Assembly (NCBI GenBank): GCA_977006965.1
Contig: OZ345354.1
Location: forward strand, 62,001 to 126,000
Length of the DNA stretch: 64,000 bases
Direction: 5' to 3'
DNA from: Phymatolithon calcareum
Taxonomy: Eukaryota > Rhodophyta > Florideophyceae > Hapalidiales
Positions 32,986 through 45,336 of this stretch are shown here, one piece after another. The notes beneath the pieces are model-generated. The model was given only the letters and a program-made list of their open reading frames with translations. It ran no database searches and was not told the DNA's origin. Each line of letters opens with the position of its first letter. Positions within the stretch are counted from its first letter, which is position 1. Both the position numbers and the translations under genes were made by a program.

Positions 32986-33284
32986 GCGGGAGGAGGTGTT
33001 TTGTTTGTTTACTTTTTAGGTGAGGTCTTGGGATTGTATTTCTCTTTCACAAGTGCTCTTCAGAGCCATTTGAACTCTCATTCCGTTTCAAAACGCTTTC
33101 ATTGGGAGTATTATCGATTCAGTAAGCGTTCTCGCAGGCCGTCCTTCTTCCCGTGCCTAAGCCATTATCTCTTTTCTTCGCTCCTTCTTCGATACTGCTC
33201 CCTCTTCTCTCGATTTGCCATCGTCTCCTATGACGATTCCCTGAAGTTTAGTAGATGAGCAATATCTTAGTCCTTAGCTCCTCA

Positions 33285-33740
33285 AAAAAACAAAGGTGTG
33301 AAAGTCTTTCTTTCTTTGATTGCAGAAAACGCTGATTTAAGTTAGCGCCTGAGGATGTTTCCAAACAGTCCCTCATTGTTCACGAATTTGAGTACTTCGA
33401 GCGGTTTCTCATTGCCTCTACCGTTTTGATGACATCTCTACCAACAGTCTGGCGTCTTGATACAGTACGTCAACTGTAGCGTAGGAGTATATGCTCAACG
33501 GTCTCCTTGGTATCCACTGAGCAGGCCGTGCGTATAGGGTCGTAATCAACCAAACTATCTTGAAAACCTACCAGCAGTGTGCAACATTCTGCGCCAAGAT
33601 GATTAAGGGAAGTTTCAGCGCGCCTGCGGCTTATTAACACGTAAAGTTCGTATGCCTTGGTGGTTGGTGTAATTTCCTGTGCAGTGTGGTACCGCCGGAC
33701 AGGTGGGACGCACAGGAGGCTATAAAAGGTTGAACTGCTT
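33285..33740 (-). mobile_element. 5'-truncated LINE fragment (family A), C-terminal part
   Basis: The minus-strand translation contains ETVEHILLRYS and, upstream, ISRRRAETSLNHL, which align with the LINE at 34767-35272 (KETVEHMILHCSG and ISHRRAEVILNQL). This is the C-terminal zinc-like region that follows RNase H in some LINE clades. The 3' tail (minus) is AAGAAAGAAAG at about 33306-33320. The frame is broken by stops. Confidence 0.65.
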
Positions 33741-33821
33741 TCTCTTTATATTGCACAAAGGCTAAACTTTTTTACTTCTGACTTGCATTTGTTAGGGTGT
33801 CGCCTTACTGAATTTACTAGC
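33741..33821. other. Short spacer before the piggyBac element
   Basis: AT-rich, no feature recognised. Confidence 0.4.
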
Positions 33822-33959
33822 CCTAGTGTCTTTGTGACGAACACCCTCAATTGAGGGAATTTCCCTCAATTGGGGGTGGATTTAAAAGCTCGAAAAAGTT
33901 TATGAAAAAAATGCGGAACTGATTTTGAGGGCCAGATTCGGAAAGGCGACCTTTTTTTC

Positions 33960-36240
33960 TTGGTGGGGAGTACCCCTTTTACTACCTTAAAACCCCGTCG
34001 TTCGCCGGTAGGAACAAAAATCTGCTGGTCACCCAGAAAAAACACATCTGCCATGCCTCGAGAAAAAGACTCGCGCCGAGTGGTCGGTGCAGCCGCACGC
34101 ACCAAATCAACATCAGTGACAAGTCCTGCACAGTGCTGCCGACTATACGGAGCGTTTTCTAGTTCAAAAAATGTGAACGGCACGGTTCAAAAGGTGCACG
34201 TTGATGAAATCAAGGGTCGCTCGAGCACGTCACTTCGCGTGAAATGGGTCCTTGTTCAGAAACCAAGCGAAAAGACTAAGATTAAGAATATTAAGATTGT
34301 TAACGTCAAGCTAGGGAAGGCTGACAAAGGCGCTTGTTCCTCTCGAATGCCTGTATCGAGTTCCAGCAGGCAATATTCTGTACCTCGAACGCCGGCTTAC
34401 AGTAATCGCGGTCGAACATCTTCTTCGCCAAAGGCTGAGATTTGCGTTCAGTATCAACCACACTCTAGACAGAAGGCAACAAAAATCTAATATACAATTA
34501 ACAGGAGCTCTAAACGCCCTCTTTTGAGTTCCTTCGCCTACACCCTGCATGGTTCTTGGGACCAACAATCGCAAGAGGATCTTGATGTCATTGCGCCAGA
34601 CCGTGAGCAGAGTATTTTTGCTCATGGAGTGCCATGCTTCGAGCGCCAAGTTCTACGTCCAATTGGAGCAAGCAATGCCCGTCAGTTCTGGAAAGTTCGC
34701 ACTATAAACAGAGATGCTATATCCGAGAACGGTGGCATCGGGTTCCACACACCGTACGGTTCCTTCTTTCTTTCTTTCTTTATTGCAGATGACGTCAATT
34801 TTTAAGTTAACGCCTAAAATTGCTCTCGAGCAAGTTCTCTTCGTTTAAATATTGGATTATCGCTACGGGTTTCTCTCTGCACAGATCTTCTACCGTTTTG
34901 CTCCGAACTCTGCCGATGAATTTCCGTCGACTAACAGCCCGACCCGAACAATGTAGGATCATATGTTCCACAGTTTCCTTCACACCATACGGTCATTTCT
35001 TGCACATTGGGTCGTGAGGAAGTGGCTCATTCTCGTTGTGTCCATGGTGAAAGCTGGCGACGATTGGACAGCAATTAGTAATGAGCTGGTTGAGTATTAC
35101 CTCAGCCCGTCTATGTGAGATGTGTAGGTCTTCCGGGAGTGTCGGGATGGTAACTGGTTTGCTTCTACAAGGCGGTTTGATAATGAATCGTGCCGCTTCC
35201 ATGGTGAGAGGTACCGCTTGATGTGATAGCAGGCTTGATTCCGAGATTCCCCGGCGCGCGAGCTCATCAGCAGGTTCCTTCATGACGATGTTTCACCGGG
35301 TACACCTGCGAACAATTATTGCTTAGGCATCCGCTAAGCTGAAAAGAATAGGAAGAACGGAGTCTAAGATTTTCGGAATACTCGTCCTCAGGAGTTGGAC
35401 GCAAAGAGATTTATGGAAGTCTACCATGGGGAACAAGTATATCCTCGCTCTGTCATTTTCAAACAGTGGCATGACCAGAGCCAGGTTCTTCGAGTACCTC
35501 CGGTGCGTCACATTAACCGTGCAACCAAGTGAACAAGGCACTATGTCGTCCGTTGTGTACCGGTTGGCGCTCGTTCAGGATTTTATCGATGCTATTAGTG
35601 ATCACAAAAAACCACTGTGTCTCTATTAGACCTGGTTCTGCTTTGCCAAGTTCATATCTCTTTGGTATGTCAACGGAGGCCATGAATTGAAAATGGCCTC
35701 CTGCAGTACATCGCCATCCACCGTAAACCGGAGAAAGGTTGCGAGTTACAGAATTCAGACTAAGGAAGACGTAAAAGAATGCTGCATCTTGATCTGGGGA
35801 CCTCGACAGAGGGCGAGAAGCAAAACGCTTTAGAAGGTGAAACTGCCCATAGCGCAGTTGTACTGCGCCGTCTTGTGGCCCCATACTCTGGTACAAGGCG
35901 CCTTGTCCTCCGGGATTCACTCTGCCTCGATCAATAATCATCGATGTTCAGTACTCCGAAAGGTATATTTGCTCCAAGGACTGTGTTGAAACCCACTTAA
36001 CTCCTCCGAAAATGGAAAAGTAAGCCACAGGTGGCATGATGACTACTTTAGCTGTTCAAAGCAACTGCAGAGTCTGACAAGTCAAGGAATTAACCCTCGT
36101 GTTCTCATCAAGAAGTACACTTGATGGCGCCGCAATCAACATATGTGGCATTTCAGCAGATAGAAACTGTTTTGCTAAGCATGCTGAACACATCCATGAG
36201 CTTGATGCGTTTGATGAGCCTAATAATGAGTAGCTTTCGT
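33960..36240 (+). pseudogene. piggyBac transposase, degenerate and split by a LINE
   Basis: An N-terminal frame of 176 codons (33960-34490) is unassigned. The piggyBac DDE domain can be followed in pieces: VRTINRDAISENGG and FHTPYG before the LINE; after it MFHRVHL, KIFGILVL, FSNSGMTRARFFEYLRCVTL and VQDFIDAI; then ENGLLQYIAIHRKPEKGCEL and AVVLRRLVAPYSGTRRLV. The C-terminus is RNCFAKHAEHIHELDAFDEP with a stop near 36225. The catalytic ICVDES-type motif is destroyed, and stops and frameshifts occur between the pieces. The transposase would have moved the element by cut and paste at TTAA. Confidence 0.75.
34767..35272 (-). mobile_element. 5'-truncated LINE inserted in the piggyBac transposase, 9-bp duplication
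   Basis: GGTTCCTTC flanks the insert at 34758-34766 and 35273-35281. On the minus strand the insert encodes the end of an RNase H domain (EPADELARRGISES), then ISHRRAEVILNQL and KETVEHMILHCSG, and ends in a (GAAA)n tail at its 3' end (34767-34785). Removing it reconnects the piggyBac reading frame at HTPYGSF and MFHRVHL, so the piggyBac copy is older than the LINE. Confidence 0.9.
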
Positions 36241-36327
36241 TGGCAAAAAGCAATTGATTCTCATTCCCTCAATTGAGGGAAAAGTGCCCCTCAATTGAGG
36301 GAAATTTCCCGTCACATAGACACTAGG

Positions 36328-39042
36328 TTCTGTAAGCCAACTACAACAATGTAGTATGAATGCTAACACCGTCATCGCAAGTGCTGGAACTTTGTTTTTC
36401 GGTTCGCAGTATCTTGTCTGTTAATTCTTGGACAAGATGTCAGTATTCGACACTGAAAGAGAAAAACGACATGGAGTTATTATCGAGATGCCATTATTAG
36501 CCCCACGAGGCAGCAATGTAGCCCTAACACGTGCTCTAGTCTCGAGCAGCATTGAAAAAACGCTTCATTCAACTCCAGTAGGGTAAATGATCTATGGCTC
36601 GTGTCGCAGCGTGATGTTAAAATGACTCCGCCGGTGATAGCAAGCTCTCATCTGCGATACCAACGGACCAATTTCAGCACGTTCAAGACAGCTTCTTCAA
36701 GAATGTTCTCAAACTGGTTGTTTAAATGCACCATTTAATGAAACCGGTTAACGCAAATTCATCAAAGGCACACAGAGAAAAATCACTGACACGATTAAAA
36801 CTACTCGACAACCAAGCTTGGGTTGGTTTTTGTCTCTGGATCGAACTTTCGCGACTATGCATTCACCAAACGTTCAAAATCACTCTGGCTTCCGTGTCCT
36901 GTGCATACTTTCAATCGGTGTCCTGAGATGTGACAGTCCTTAGCGGTACTGATGTAGCCCTAACATCTTTTTCCGTAAGCTTTTGGGCCTTACCTACTTC
37001 ACTTTCACAGAATAGTCTCTTATATTGTCACTCTCCTCGTCATTTCGAACGTCTTCATATTTTTATTTTGAATTCCCAGTACATGGTTTTGTCACCCATA
37101 CCAAAATTTGTAACACATTTCGGTGGATACTGTGTTAACTTTCAATTGTGCTTTTGACTCCAACTCGATGTTTGTGCGCTGTTAGTGCCCAAGAGTTTTT
37201 CTTGGGGAGAGGGCAAGCTTGTGGGGAGCTGCCGAAGGCTAAGAGAGCTCACTTTTCGAATACTATTCGCTTCTCCACCACTGTATGCTGGGACGGACTA
37301 GTGCTGCAATGGAATTGCAATTAATTTAGCAATTTGACTTTTGCCTGACATGCTTGTGGTACCAAAGATACAGCCGATAGGGTGAAGCTTCGGAGGGAAG
37401 CGAGAAAAAAAACTTCCTTTAAGTTGGCTCTCAGGTTTGGGGTTGTTGCTCGGTCTTCGCTGAGATACAGACGGTTTATATACACAATTTTCAGCCGAAG
37501 TCGGTAATCCAGGCATAAAACCAACTCTAATTGGTCCATTTAATCTGGAGTCGTTTAGTTATTGGCCAATACTCTCAAATGTGAGCTTCAGATTACTCCA
37601 CATATAGTTTAGGAGCGTAGAACTCCAATTACTCCAATTTTAGAGAGCCGCCCGTAATTGACAAAAAAATCATAATTAATATAAGTGAATCACAATTGAA
37701 TTCGAAGTTATATGCTCGGGATCTTGAATCAGATCAAAGGTTTGAAGTATGAATTTACGAAATATTTGATTTCCGGGGGAACTTTTAATCGAAGCATTTA
37801 AATATTTTGCATGCAGTAGATTAATATTTTATTAGATATACGAGGCAAGATGGCACCGGATTGGGGGTGGAATTACCATAACTTCAGCAAGTTTTTTAAA
37901 TTGCTTTTCGGGTTAACACGAGTCACGACTCAGGGTATCAGCAGTCATCCAGTACCTTGCAAGCTTTCAGACGCATTTGTGCATAGCTTTCGTAATGTTG
38001 CGCCCTCTCCGTGCCGTAGACGCCGGAAATGGACCCCAATGCTGCAACAGTGACTTAATCGTGGGTCACATTTACAATACCGATACGCATCAGTGCAATA
38101 TATACACTGTGTGTGTAAAAGGATGGTGCAAGTCTCACCGTATGTGGGCAATCACGCATTATTTTATGTGTTTTTAGAGCCTCTTATAGGCCCATTGCAC
38201 ACTAATGGTGCAATACGATTATAAAAATGCATGTGCTGGTTTTCTGCTGCCATCACCAAGTTCCTAGCTCCCTAAGGGCCGCATCAGTAGCAATTTCGGT
38301 AGATATATAGAGCTTTCCTCTCTTCGAGCGGCGCCTCGGGGAAAGAGAGGGGAGCCACCTTAGCGTAGCCGATCTTGGAGTAAACTCATCTTGCCGAATT
38401 TGTTTTATTCCTTAACGGTTGGTAGCTCACAACGCATTGCGCGCGCACGACGACTGACCCCTTTTTGCGCGTCTTCTTGCGCGTCCGTGACAATCATCGT
38501 CGGGTGATTGTCTGTTATTTCCCCTTCCTGTGGAAGTATCTCGCACCTGAGCAAAACTCTTGAGGAGTTGTGACCCTCTTGAGGCCAACGGCGGGTCGTA
38601 CAGACCTTGTTCTCGGTACCCTTCGACAGTCGTTTAGCGCGGTAATAACATTGAGAAGCTTTGGTTTCTTGGCTCAACGGCACCGTGCGTGTACAAAGTT
38701 CTTCCAGAAAGAACAGATGGACCAGACCGGCAAAAGGTTAACTATCTTGCGCGATAAATCGCTATCGCCCCACAGAAACCTCTTTACAAGAAGTGCGGGA
38801 AGCCGCGATCATAAGGATTCTCGGACTATCCACCCTTGAACCGCCAGGACTGTTCTTGCACGCTTCGTTTCTATCTGAAACTTGTTGATACGTTTGTTTG
38901 ACATACGCTTCACCTTTGAAGTTACTGGTGAGATTTTCGTATTCTAGGATGCAAGTTTTCTTGTTTCATACCAACTTGAGTGACGAAAACAATTTCTACT
39001 GTTCTGGGGTGTTGTTCTTCTGGTCGTGCTTTTGTGTCTATA
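36328..39042. other. No recognised gene; contains one copy of an unknown repeat
   Basis: Apart from the repeat at 36937-37134, nothing here matches a known family. Frames are short and AT-rich. A hairpin-forming CTCTCTT/AAGAGAG pair lies near 38318-38350. A 92-codon minus frame (38405-38683) is basic and has no recognisable domain. Confidence 0.4.
36937..37134 (+). repeat. Unknown repeat, copy A
   Basis: This tract is about three-quarters identical to 49326-49523 in the same orientation, including TACTTCACTTTCACAGAATA, CGTCATTTCGAACGTCTT and ACCAAAATTTGTA. In both copies the plus frame ends in P-(I/V)-PKFV and FGG. It may be part of a gene or an element I do not recognise. Confidence 0.7.
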
Positions 39043-39950
39043 GATCGCGGCAATATCGCGACTTGCCCACCGTAGTTCTTTGAAGTTTCGCTCTTACCTT
39101 GGCTTGGATAGGATAGCCACTTTCCTTGCCTTTCCTCGTCGCAGCATCCTCAGCGCTAATATTTATCTCCTGTGTTCTGGTGGTTGGAACCTGCACAGAA
39201 TCCGGAGCCGCTCGATCCTTCCACTTGCAGTATCACCGAATACTTGGAAGAAAAAGGTTCTTTCTACTTCTTTGATTGATTCTTGTACTTCTGAAGTCCT
39301 CGGTGTGAGCTGGATAACGTATTCCCACCTTGGTTGGATCAGTGACTTGTAGATAGGCATGGATTTCCGGATGTTTATCCCCCGAATGAAAACCCCAAGT
39401 GGCTTCAGTTGGTGTACCGCTGCTTTGGCGTTTTTTATACGCCTGATTGTGCTTGTGTCCGTAATTCCAGGTGGTCCTAGAGATATCCCGAGGTATGAAA
39501 CTTCAAGTACCTGCGAAAGGGTCTGGTGCGCTAACCGGAATGTGTGGTTCTTCGTGTCGATCGACTCCAGAAACTCGCTCTTACCTTTTTTAGTTTTTCA
39601 CGTCATTCCTCTCTCTTCGGCCATTTCGTTGCAATATCGAGCAGGTGCTGCAGCGAGTGCGGGGTTTTCTCCAACAGGATCACGTTGTCCGCAAATAGAA
39701 ATCCAGACTCGTCTGCTACCTCGCTCGGAACAGCGCTTATGCGCTCCGCGAACTCGTCCATAAATATGTTGTACAGACTTGGGTTGAGCGGTGATCCTTG
39801 GGGGATGCCTCTGTCGACTATGAACCAGTTCTTGCTGCTGTCTCCCGCTGCGAGGATCCAGGAGGACAGGCACGCAGCTGCTCTATCATGCCCGATACCC
39901 ACTTCGACATTTCTTCTCTAGCCTTATTTGCTCTCTTCAGGCTTCTCCTA
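39043..39950 (-). mobile_element. LINE fragment with reverse transcriptase (family C)
   Basis: On the minus strand, 39902-39603 encodes the LINE RT signature VDRGIPQGSPLNPSLYNIFM and the catalytic box as FADN instead of FADD. Downstream frames (39360-39163) include LIQPRWEYVIQLTP and are homologous to the LINE at 44314-45336 in inverted orientation. The homology breaks off at 39043, so the 3' end is missing. The Asp-to-Asn change and the frameshifts make it inactive. Confidence 0.8.
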
Positions 39951-40059
39951 GGACCAGAGAGCAGAGTTTAGTCTGAGAATCACGGAACGACAGTACTCTA
40001 GTGGCTATGTCATGGGAATTCTCCCTCAATGGAGGGAATGAGAATCAATTATTTTTTGC

Positions 40060-40260
40060 AAACGAAAGCTACTCATTATTAGGCTCATCAAATTCATCAA
40101 GCTCATGGATGTGTTCAACATGCTTAGCAAAACAGCTTCTGCCTGTTGTAGTGCAACATATACATATATGTTGATTGCGACACCGGCAAGTTTATTTCAT
40201 AATCAGAAAACGAGGGTTAATTCCTTGACTTGTCAGCATACCTTGTAAATAATTCATTTT
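40060..40260 (-). pseudogene. C-terminus of piggyBac transposase, copy 2
   Basis: The minus strand encodes RSCFAKHVEHIHELDEFDEP followed by a stop, nearly identical to the end of copy 1 and similar to copy 3. It follows a Cys-containing stretch, consistent with the cysteine-rich zinc module that ends many piggyBac transposases. The rest of the transposase is missing from this copy. Confidence 0.65.
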
Positions 40261-40296
40261 CAATATATTCAAAGCTCGCTTTCGCGTAAGAATAGA

Positions 40297-40809
40297 TTAT
40301 ATAATCAAGAAAGTCAAATGCATAAGTAATTTATTCATGGAGAGGGTCAAAAGTAAATATGAATTATTGGAATATATTCTCATTCCATTATCGCGCTTGG
40401 TGAGGTGGCCCATGTACTTGATAACGGACTTCGTAGAAAGGTTGGGGTATTTGATGTGCTTTCGAAACGCCTCTTGCTCGACAACGGAAAACGGCAGCAG
40501 AGTCGACACAACAAAATGCATCCAACCATGAGCCGCGACCACTTTAGGTTTGTAGAAGTAAGCCGCCTTATCACTTGAATTAATCGATGGTATGCATGTC
40601 GATGACACGAGCGAAGAGTCGGTTTCCTGAAGATCTTTCAATTCCTCTGGATGCTTGGCTCGCACGTGAGATAACAGATTGACATATCCACTGCCCTTCT
40701 GCTTCCTGGTAGTGCCACAGAGGCATCTCCAAACGCAATCGTCGTTGTCGTTGTCCTGGCTAAAAAAGCTTTCCCTGACTCGTTTCCCAAAAGTTGACTT
40801 GTGCGGCAT
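40297..40809 (-). CDS. BED zinc finger protein fragment, hAT-like transposase N-terminus
   Basis: The 170-residue frame starts at an ATG and has a BED-type finger: CVWRCLCGTTRK, then GYVNLLSHVRAKH (C-x-C with H-x4-H spacing), which binds DNA in hAT transposases. About residues 90-130 (HGWMHFVVSTLLPFSVVEQE and LSTKSVIKYMGHL) match the segment that follows BED in hAT transposases of protists. The remaining catalytic domain is absent, and the last 30 residues look unrelated. It may be a truncated transposase or a domesticated fragment. It lies inside the piggyBac-family ends in the same direction as the piggyBac C-terminus. Confidence 0.55.
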   Translation of the reverse strand: MPHKSTFGKRVRESFFSQDNDNDDCVWRCLCGTTRKQKGSGYVNLLSHVRAKHPEELKDLQETDSSLVSSTCIPSINSSDKAAYFYKPKVVAAHGWMHFVVSTLLPFSVVEQEAFRKHIKYPNLSTKSVIKYMGHLTKRDNGMRIYSNNSYLLLTLSMNKLLMHLTFLII

Positions 40810-43800
40810 AATTCCAGTAGTCCAAATAAAATTGAAGGACGCTCACAAAGATGTGCAATTGATAGAAGTTCATGGAGTGATGGAGGTTGGCTTGGATGTG
40901 AGTGATTTGACTTGCCCGGGTCGCAATTTAAGTACTTGTGTTTAGACATTGCAGCAATCCTGATAACAGCTAATTGTCGGAAAGATGGTTCTAATGTTCT
41001 CATCAACGTTCAAATCATAGTACGTTGTAGTCTAGAAGCGAGACACGTACTATTGATATCAATCAAGTGAGTGTAATGTTGCAACGTTACGCAGGCAAGA
41101 AAACATGTTCTATTTGGGAGCAACATTACTTGTTCTTCGAACGGTTGGTGATTTTTGCTTTTTTTTGCACTTTATGTTAAATATTTCTTGAAAAGAAACC
41201 GTTTGATCTGTACGGAGAGACATGAATGATATGAAGCTGTTGAGTTTCTTGATTCTCCTCTCTGTCAAACTGTGCTTCTGATCGCTCTGATGTAAAGACA
41301 TGATGAAATAAACAAGCTGAATGAAAGAGATATTGTTATTACAAATGCCCTGCATGATTGCTAAGAGCCCTGTTTTCACTCTACTCACACTGGATTCCAA
41401 AGAAAGATAGGATAAAATTTAATACCACCTCAATGTGTGGCCTAACTGTGACCGGGGCTAGATTCGGACAAAACGGAGTCGCAATTATTGATGAGAGGTC
41501 CTGTGCGGTAATGGAAAACTAATATGGGAATTATTCTTCTGCGGGATTGGTAGTTAACGTGTCGAGGGAGCACTGCCAAGGGCAATGTAAACAATATCCA
41601 ACGAATTGCTTGCCTCTTGGGTTTTCGTCAAAGACATGCGCCTAGGAAGACTCCTTCACGATCTGCATTACTGCAATGCTGTACCGGGCCATCATTTGAA
41701 AGAATGATCGCTCGTTTCCGCTCGCTCGTATCTGCTGCTCATACCAGACGGTCGTATATTTTGTGCGGTTGGGACGCTCCTCCGGCAGAGATAGTATTTG
41801 AAATAAACCAATGCTGCTATGACTGTTTTCATTTTTGTAAGCAAAAGGTTGAGCACTACTCAGTGTCCAATCATGGGGCATTTGATAGAATTCAGCGCTA
41901 CAGTCACTGATCTGCAGTCTAATGAAATGGTACGTTCATATATCGAAGAGGTCACTTTCTAAAACTCGTATCACACAAGGAAGTGGTGAATTGGACACGC
42001 GGGCTTCTTATACATTTGAAGTTGTCCAGTCATTTCTATCAGTTCCTTATTTGAGATTGATTACACGAGAGGCAAAGGCCGAACACCAAAGCCTGAACTG
42101 CTTCGATGCTCAGATTCCCGCCACTCCGAATTTCGAATTAAATAGAGCTTTATTAACACGCAGCTCCGAAGTTAACCTCTAACGACGTTCTCGAAAACAT
42201 CATAAGGATTTTGCCTGCTATTTTATTCTTGCCACTTGCTGTTTCCCAGCTTTCCAGCTCTCGCACCAAAACCAAACCCACAGATAGTCATCCTGTAAAT
42301 TTCGTATTGTATCTACCCATAAGCCCCATTTTCAACGCTGCCAAAAGTCCAGCACTCATCCGTTGTCCTGCTCCTGTTTCTTTTCTCAAAACTTCGAAGC
42401 ACTCGCATTGTCCTACGTCTTGCTGACGCACTCCTACCAAAGCGTTGCTCCTCCATGCCAGGATCAGCCGGATCTCCACCAGATAGAGTGGTCAAAGAGA
42501 TGTTCTCTTCTCTCCGCGATGGAGCACGGAAAAGGAACGTTGACTGAGAACAGTGCGTTCCTTTTTCGAAAGTGATAACAGTTGCTGAGTTAGCCGTTCG
42601 TCAGCTAATTGCAATGTTTCAAGAAAACGATGTGACTAGCACAACGATCACTGGAGTTGCTTGTGCCAGAGTGTTTCAATCCGTCGTAGAACTCTCTCAT
42701 CAGTTTGAAAACTATGCTCGCAAATATTTTACTGTGCATCGCAAAATGTCACGTGCGGAGGCGGACGCTGAGTTCTCTCGCTTCTCGACATGGTACGGTA
42801 CTGTGAACGGTCGTCACCGAAATGAGGCTTGAGTCGACTCGGTGCTCTTTTTCCCACGCAGTTCCTATGCTTTCATTGAACTGTAACGCTTCTTAATCCA
42901 GTTTTTGTGTCTAAACTTTGGGCGTTCGGGAAAAACAATCTTTGTCTGAAGCACCACGACACAATTAGCGCTCTTCATGGAAACATTCGCACAGAGATAT
43001 AGCAGAATAGTTGCATAAAACCAACTCAAGCTCTGCTTGTCGCGTTCTCTATGGGAAGGCACAAAACTATGTCGCTCTCCTCCATTAAATCCGTGTTTAA
43101 AGTTCCAAATTCACTTTCTCCTACAGTGGTCGAACATCTGGGATCTGTGGTTAACGCGGAAGTTCCAGTGGCATCCCAAGCTTTGAAGCCTACCTCCAGC
43201 CCTGAAAGTTTGGACTGTCGAGCATTGCAAACTGTACTGTCCACGAACACGTTCGCCAAGTTTAGCAAATTCATAAATGTCCCTAAAAGAACAGGCGGTG
43301 AAAGTGTTCTGATTGCTGCGTTACATGGAGTAATGTTTTATTCTGCACGAATAGATACAAATCTGTGACTGCTGTAGTTCTCGACAGCTCCTACGGAACA
43401 GTTCGAAACGCCTACGTTAAGATGGACAAGTTCTTGAAGATGCTGGACAGGCAAATATTGCCGGATGACATGAGTGCTGTTAACGAAAACATGTTACACG
43501 CAGCAATTCTGGACGTAAAGATTACTCAAAATGATAAATTCCAAAACTGTCCCTCCGCTGCTCCTCGATTCTTACAGAAAATTGCACCCCCTGCTTTCCA
43601 ACCGAAAGCCTTCGAAACGGACAATTGTTAGACAAATCAGCTGGCACAGCCGCGCATCGACGACTCAGATTAGTTTCGGTTTTAACTCTTGCCACTTAAA
43701 ACAGCAAAGCTACCATGGAGGACCCCTATGTGATTTTTTTGCTTATAAGTTTTTTATAAGTTTTTAAAGTTTTCATATACAGTATTGGCTCCCAAGCATA

Positions 43801-43939
43801 TTAAAAATCCCTACCGGCATCAACGTCTGTCCCTCAGGAGGATCCAGATCCTGAGCCGCAACCAAGTCATTATGAACAAGTTTCGTTCTTATAAGGTTTG
43901 CAAGTTCATGCGTACAACACAACATGGACTAAAAACTAG
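40810..43939. other. Interior of piggyBac copy 2, no firm gene
   Basis: Plus-strand frames at 42572-42832 (86 codons), 43051-43368 (105 codons) and 43365-43631 (88 codons) are collinear with the methyltransferase-like remnant and could be upstream pieces of the same broken gene. None contains a domain I recognise. The stretch 40810-42570 has only short frames. Confidence 0.35.
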
Positions 43940-44313
43940 ATGGAGATAGTGACACCAGCGACTGCGACGCGATTTGATGCCATTCTCACTAATCCGCCAA
44001 TCCGTCTTGCTCCGGATGAGGTTTCCGAATTTGCAGAGTTCTCGAAACGGTCAGTGGTACACGGCGGATGTTTGTTCGCCTTCATGACTTGGACAGATAC
44101 TGGGAAATGGTATCTAGCGCTGCGAGAGCACGAGTTCCGCCATTTTTTTGCACTCTGGGTACGTCAAAGGTACAGCGCTCTCGAGTAACTACATTACCAC
44201 AAAAGGTTTCTCTTCCTGGTCTAATGGCGTATGCTCCGGGGAAATATCCGATAAAATTTTAAATTTGGCCTAGAATCACTTTACGTTTTATCACCGTGCA
44301 CCTAGCTCCGGAA

Positions 44314-45336
44314 TTCGTCTAAAGCACCAGACCCTTTCGCAGGTACCTGAAGTTTCATACCTCGGGATATCTCTAGGACCAACCGGAATTACGGTCACAA
44401 GCACAATCAGGCGTATAAAAAACGCCAAAGCAGCGGTACACCAACTGAAACCACTTGGGGTATTCATTCGGGGGATACACACCCTGAAAGCCATATGTAT
44501 CCACAAGTCGTTGATCCAACCAAGGTGGGAATACGCTATCCATCTCACACCGTGGATTTCAGAAGTGCAAGAAGCTATCAAAGAAGTAGAAAGAATGTTC
44601 TTCTTCCAAGTATTCGGTGGTACGGCAAGTGGAAGAATCGACCGGCTCCGGCCTATGTGCAGGATCCAACCACCAGAACACAGGAGAGAAATATTAGCGC
44701 TGAAGATGCTGCTACGAGGAAAAGCAAGGAAGTCGACTATCCTATCCAAGCCACGGGAAGAGCGAAACTTCAAAGAACTACAGTGGGCAAGTCGCGATAT
44801 TTCCGCGATGCTGCAACAAGAACAGTTCGCGGCTCCCTTCAAACATATGCAGGAAGGGAAATCTCCAGGCCAATTTCGACGAATTCTGTTCGCAAAAGAA
44901 GGCACGAGGCTCGAAGCAAGAAGAAAGAGGAAAATACCGTACGACAAACCGGATGAGATCCCGGCCATCCTCAGGTTTACTAAGGTGAGACATCGACAGC
45001 TGGCCATAAAATACGCAAGCGGAAGGTTCCCTCAAGTGAGCACGACGCTAATATCGAATACATTCGAAACGGCAGCAGAACGCCACATGGAGACCATACG
45101 TATGAACTTAACAAAGTATGAACTGGACTCCGGAGAAATGTTAAGAGCGGAAAAGGCATTAGACTCCATACTACTCTACAGCGTCACCATAATTGACAAT
45201 ATGGAAAACGACGAGTCCCTGTATTAGGGACCAGGCGATAGACTAGAATGAACAAGCTACGAAAAGCTGCTCCCGTACAGTCTTAGGAGTGTTAATGAGG
45301 GCTTTCAAATAAACAACTAAACAGTTGCAAAAAAAA
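44314..45336 (+). mobile_element. 5'-truncated LINE with 13-bp target duplication and poly(A)
   Basis: CCTAGCTCCGGAA flanks the insert at 44301-44313 and 45337-45349, exactly. The insert ends in TTGC followed by an A tract (45329-45336). It encodes the C-terminal part of a LINE protein (see the next entry) and starts inside the RT-thumb region, typical of incomplete reverse transcription. The perfect duplication implies a recent insertion. Confidence 0.95.
44511..45227 (+). CDS. LINE ORF2 C-terminal region, open frame
   Basis: The 238-residue frame starts within the LINE thumb/connection region (LIQPRWEYAIHLTPW shared with the copy near 39300) and continues through a long basic, helical C-terminal region to a stop 100 bases before the poly(A). 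It has no RT catalytic box because the copy is 5' truncated. The ATG is probably internal and not a natural start; homologous sequence lies upstream in another frame (44320-44510). It has no independent function. Confidence 0.65.
   Translation: MIQPRWEYAIHLTPWISEVQEAIKEVERMFFFQVFGGTASGRIDRLRPMCRIQPPEHRREILALKMLLRGKARKSTILSKPREERNFKELQWASRDISAMLQQEQFAAPFKHMQEGKSPGQFRRILFAKEGTRLEARRKRKIPYDKPDEIPAILRFTKVRHRQLAIKYASGRFPQVSTTLISNTFETAAERHMETIRMNLTKYELDSGEMLRAEKALDSILLYSVTIIDNMENDESLY

Larger units (their letters stand above)
33822..36327 (+). mobile_element. piggyBac-like transposon, copy 1
   Basis: Left end CCTAGTGTCTTTGTGAC (33822) and right end GTCACATAGACACTAGG (to 36327) are 17-bp inverted repeats with one mismatch. 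Inside each end lie two copies of the palindrome CCTCAATTGAGG or a close variant (33847-33876 and 36262-36300). The plus strand encodes a decayed piggyBac transposase. A TTAA duplication is not visible at the ends, which is odd for piggyBac. An inserted LINE accounts for about 515 of the 2,506 bases. Confidence 0.8.
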
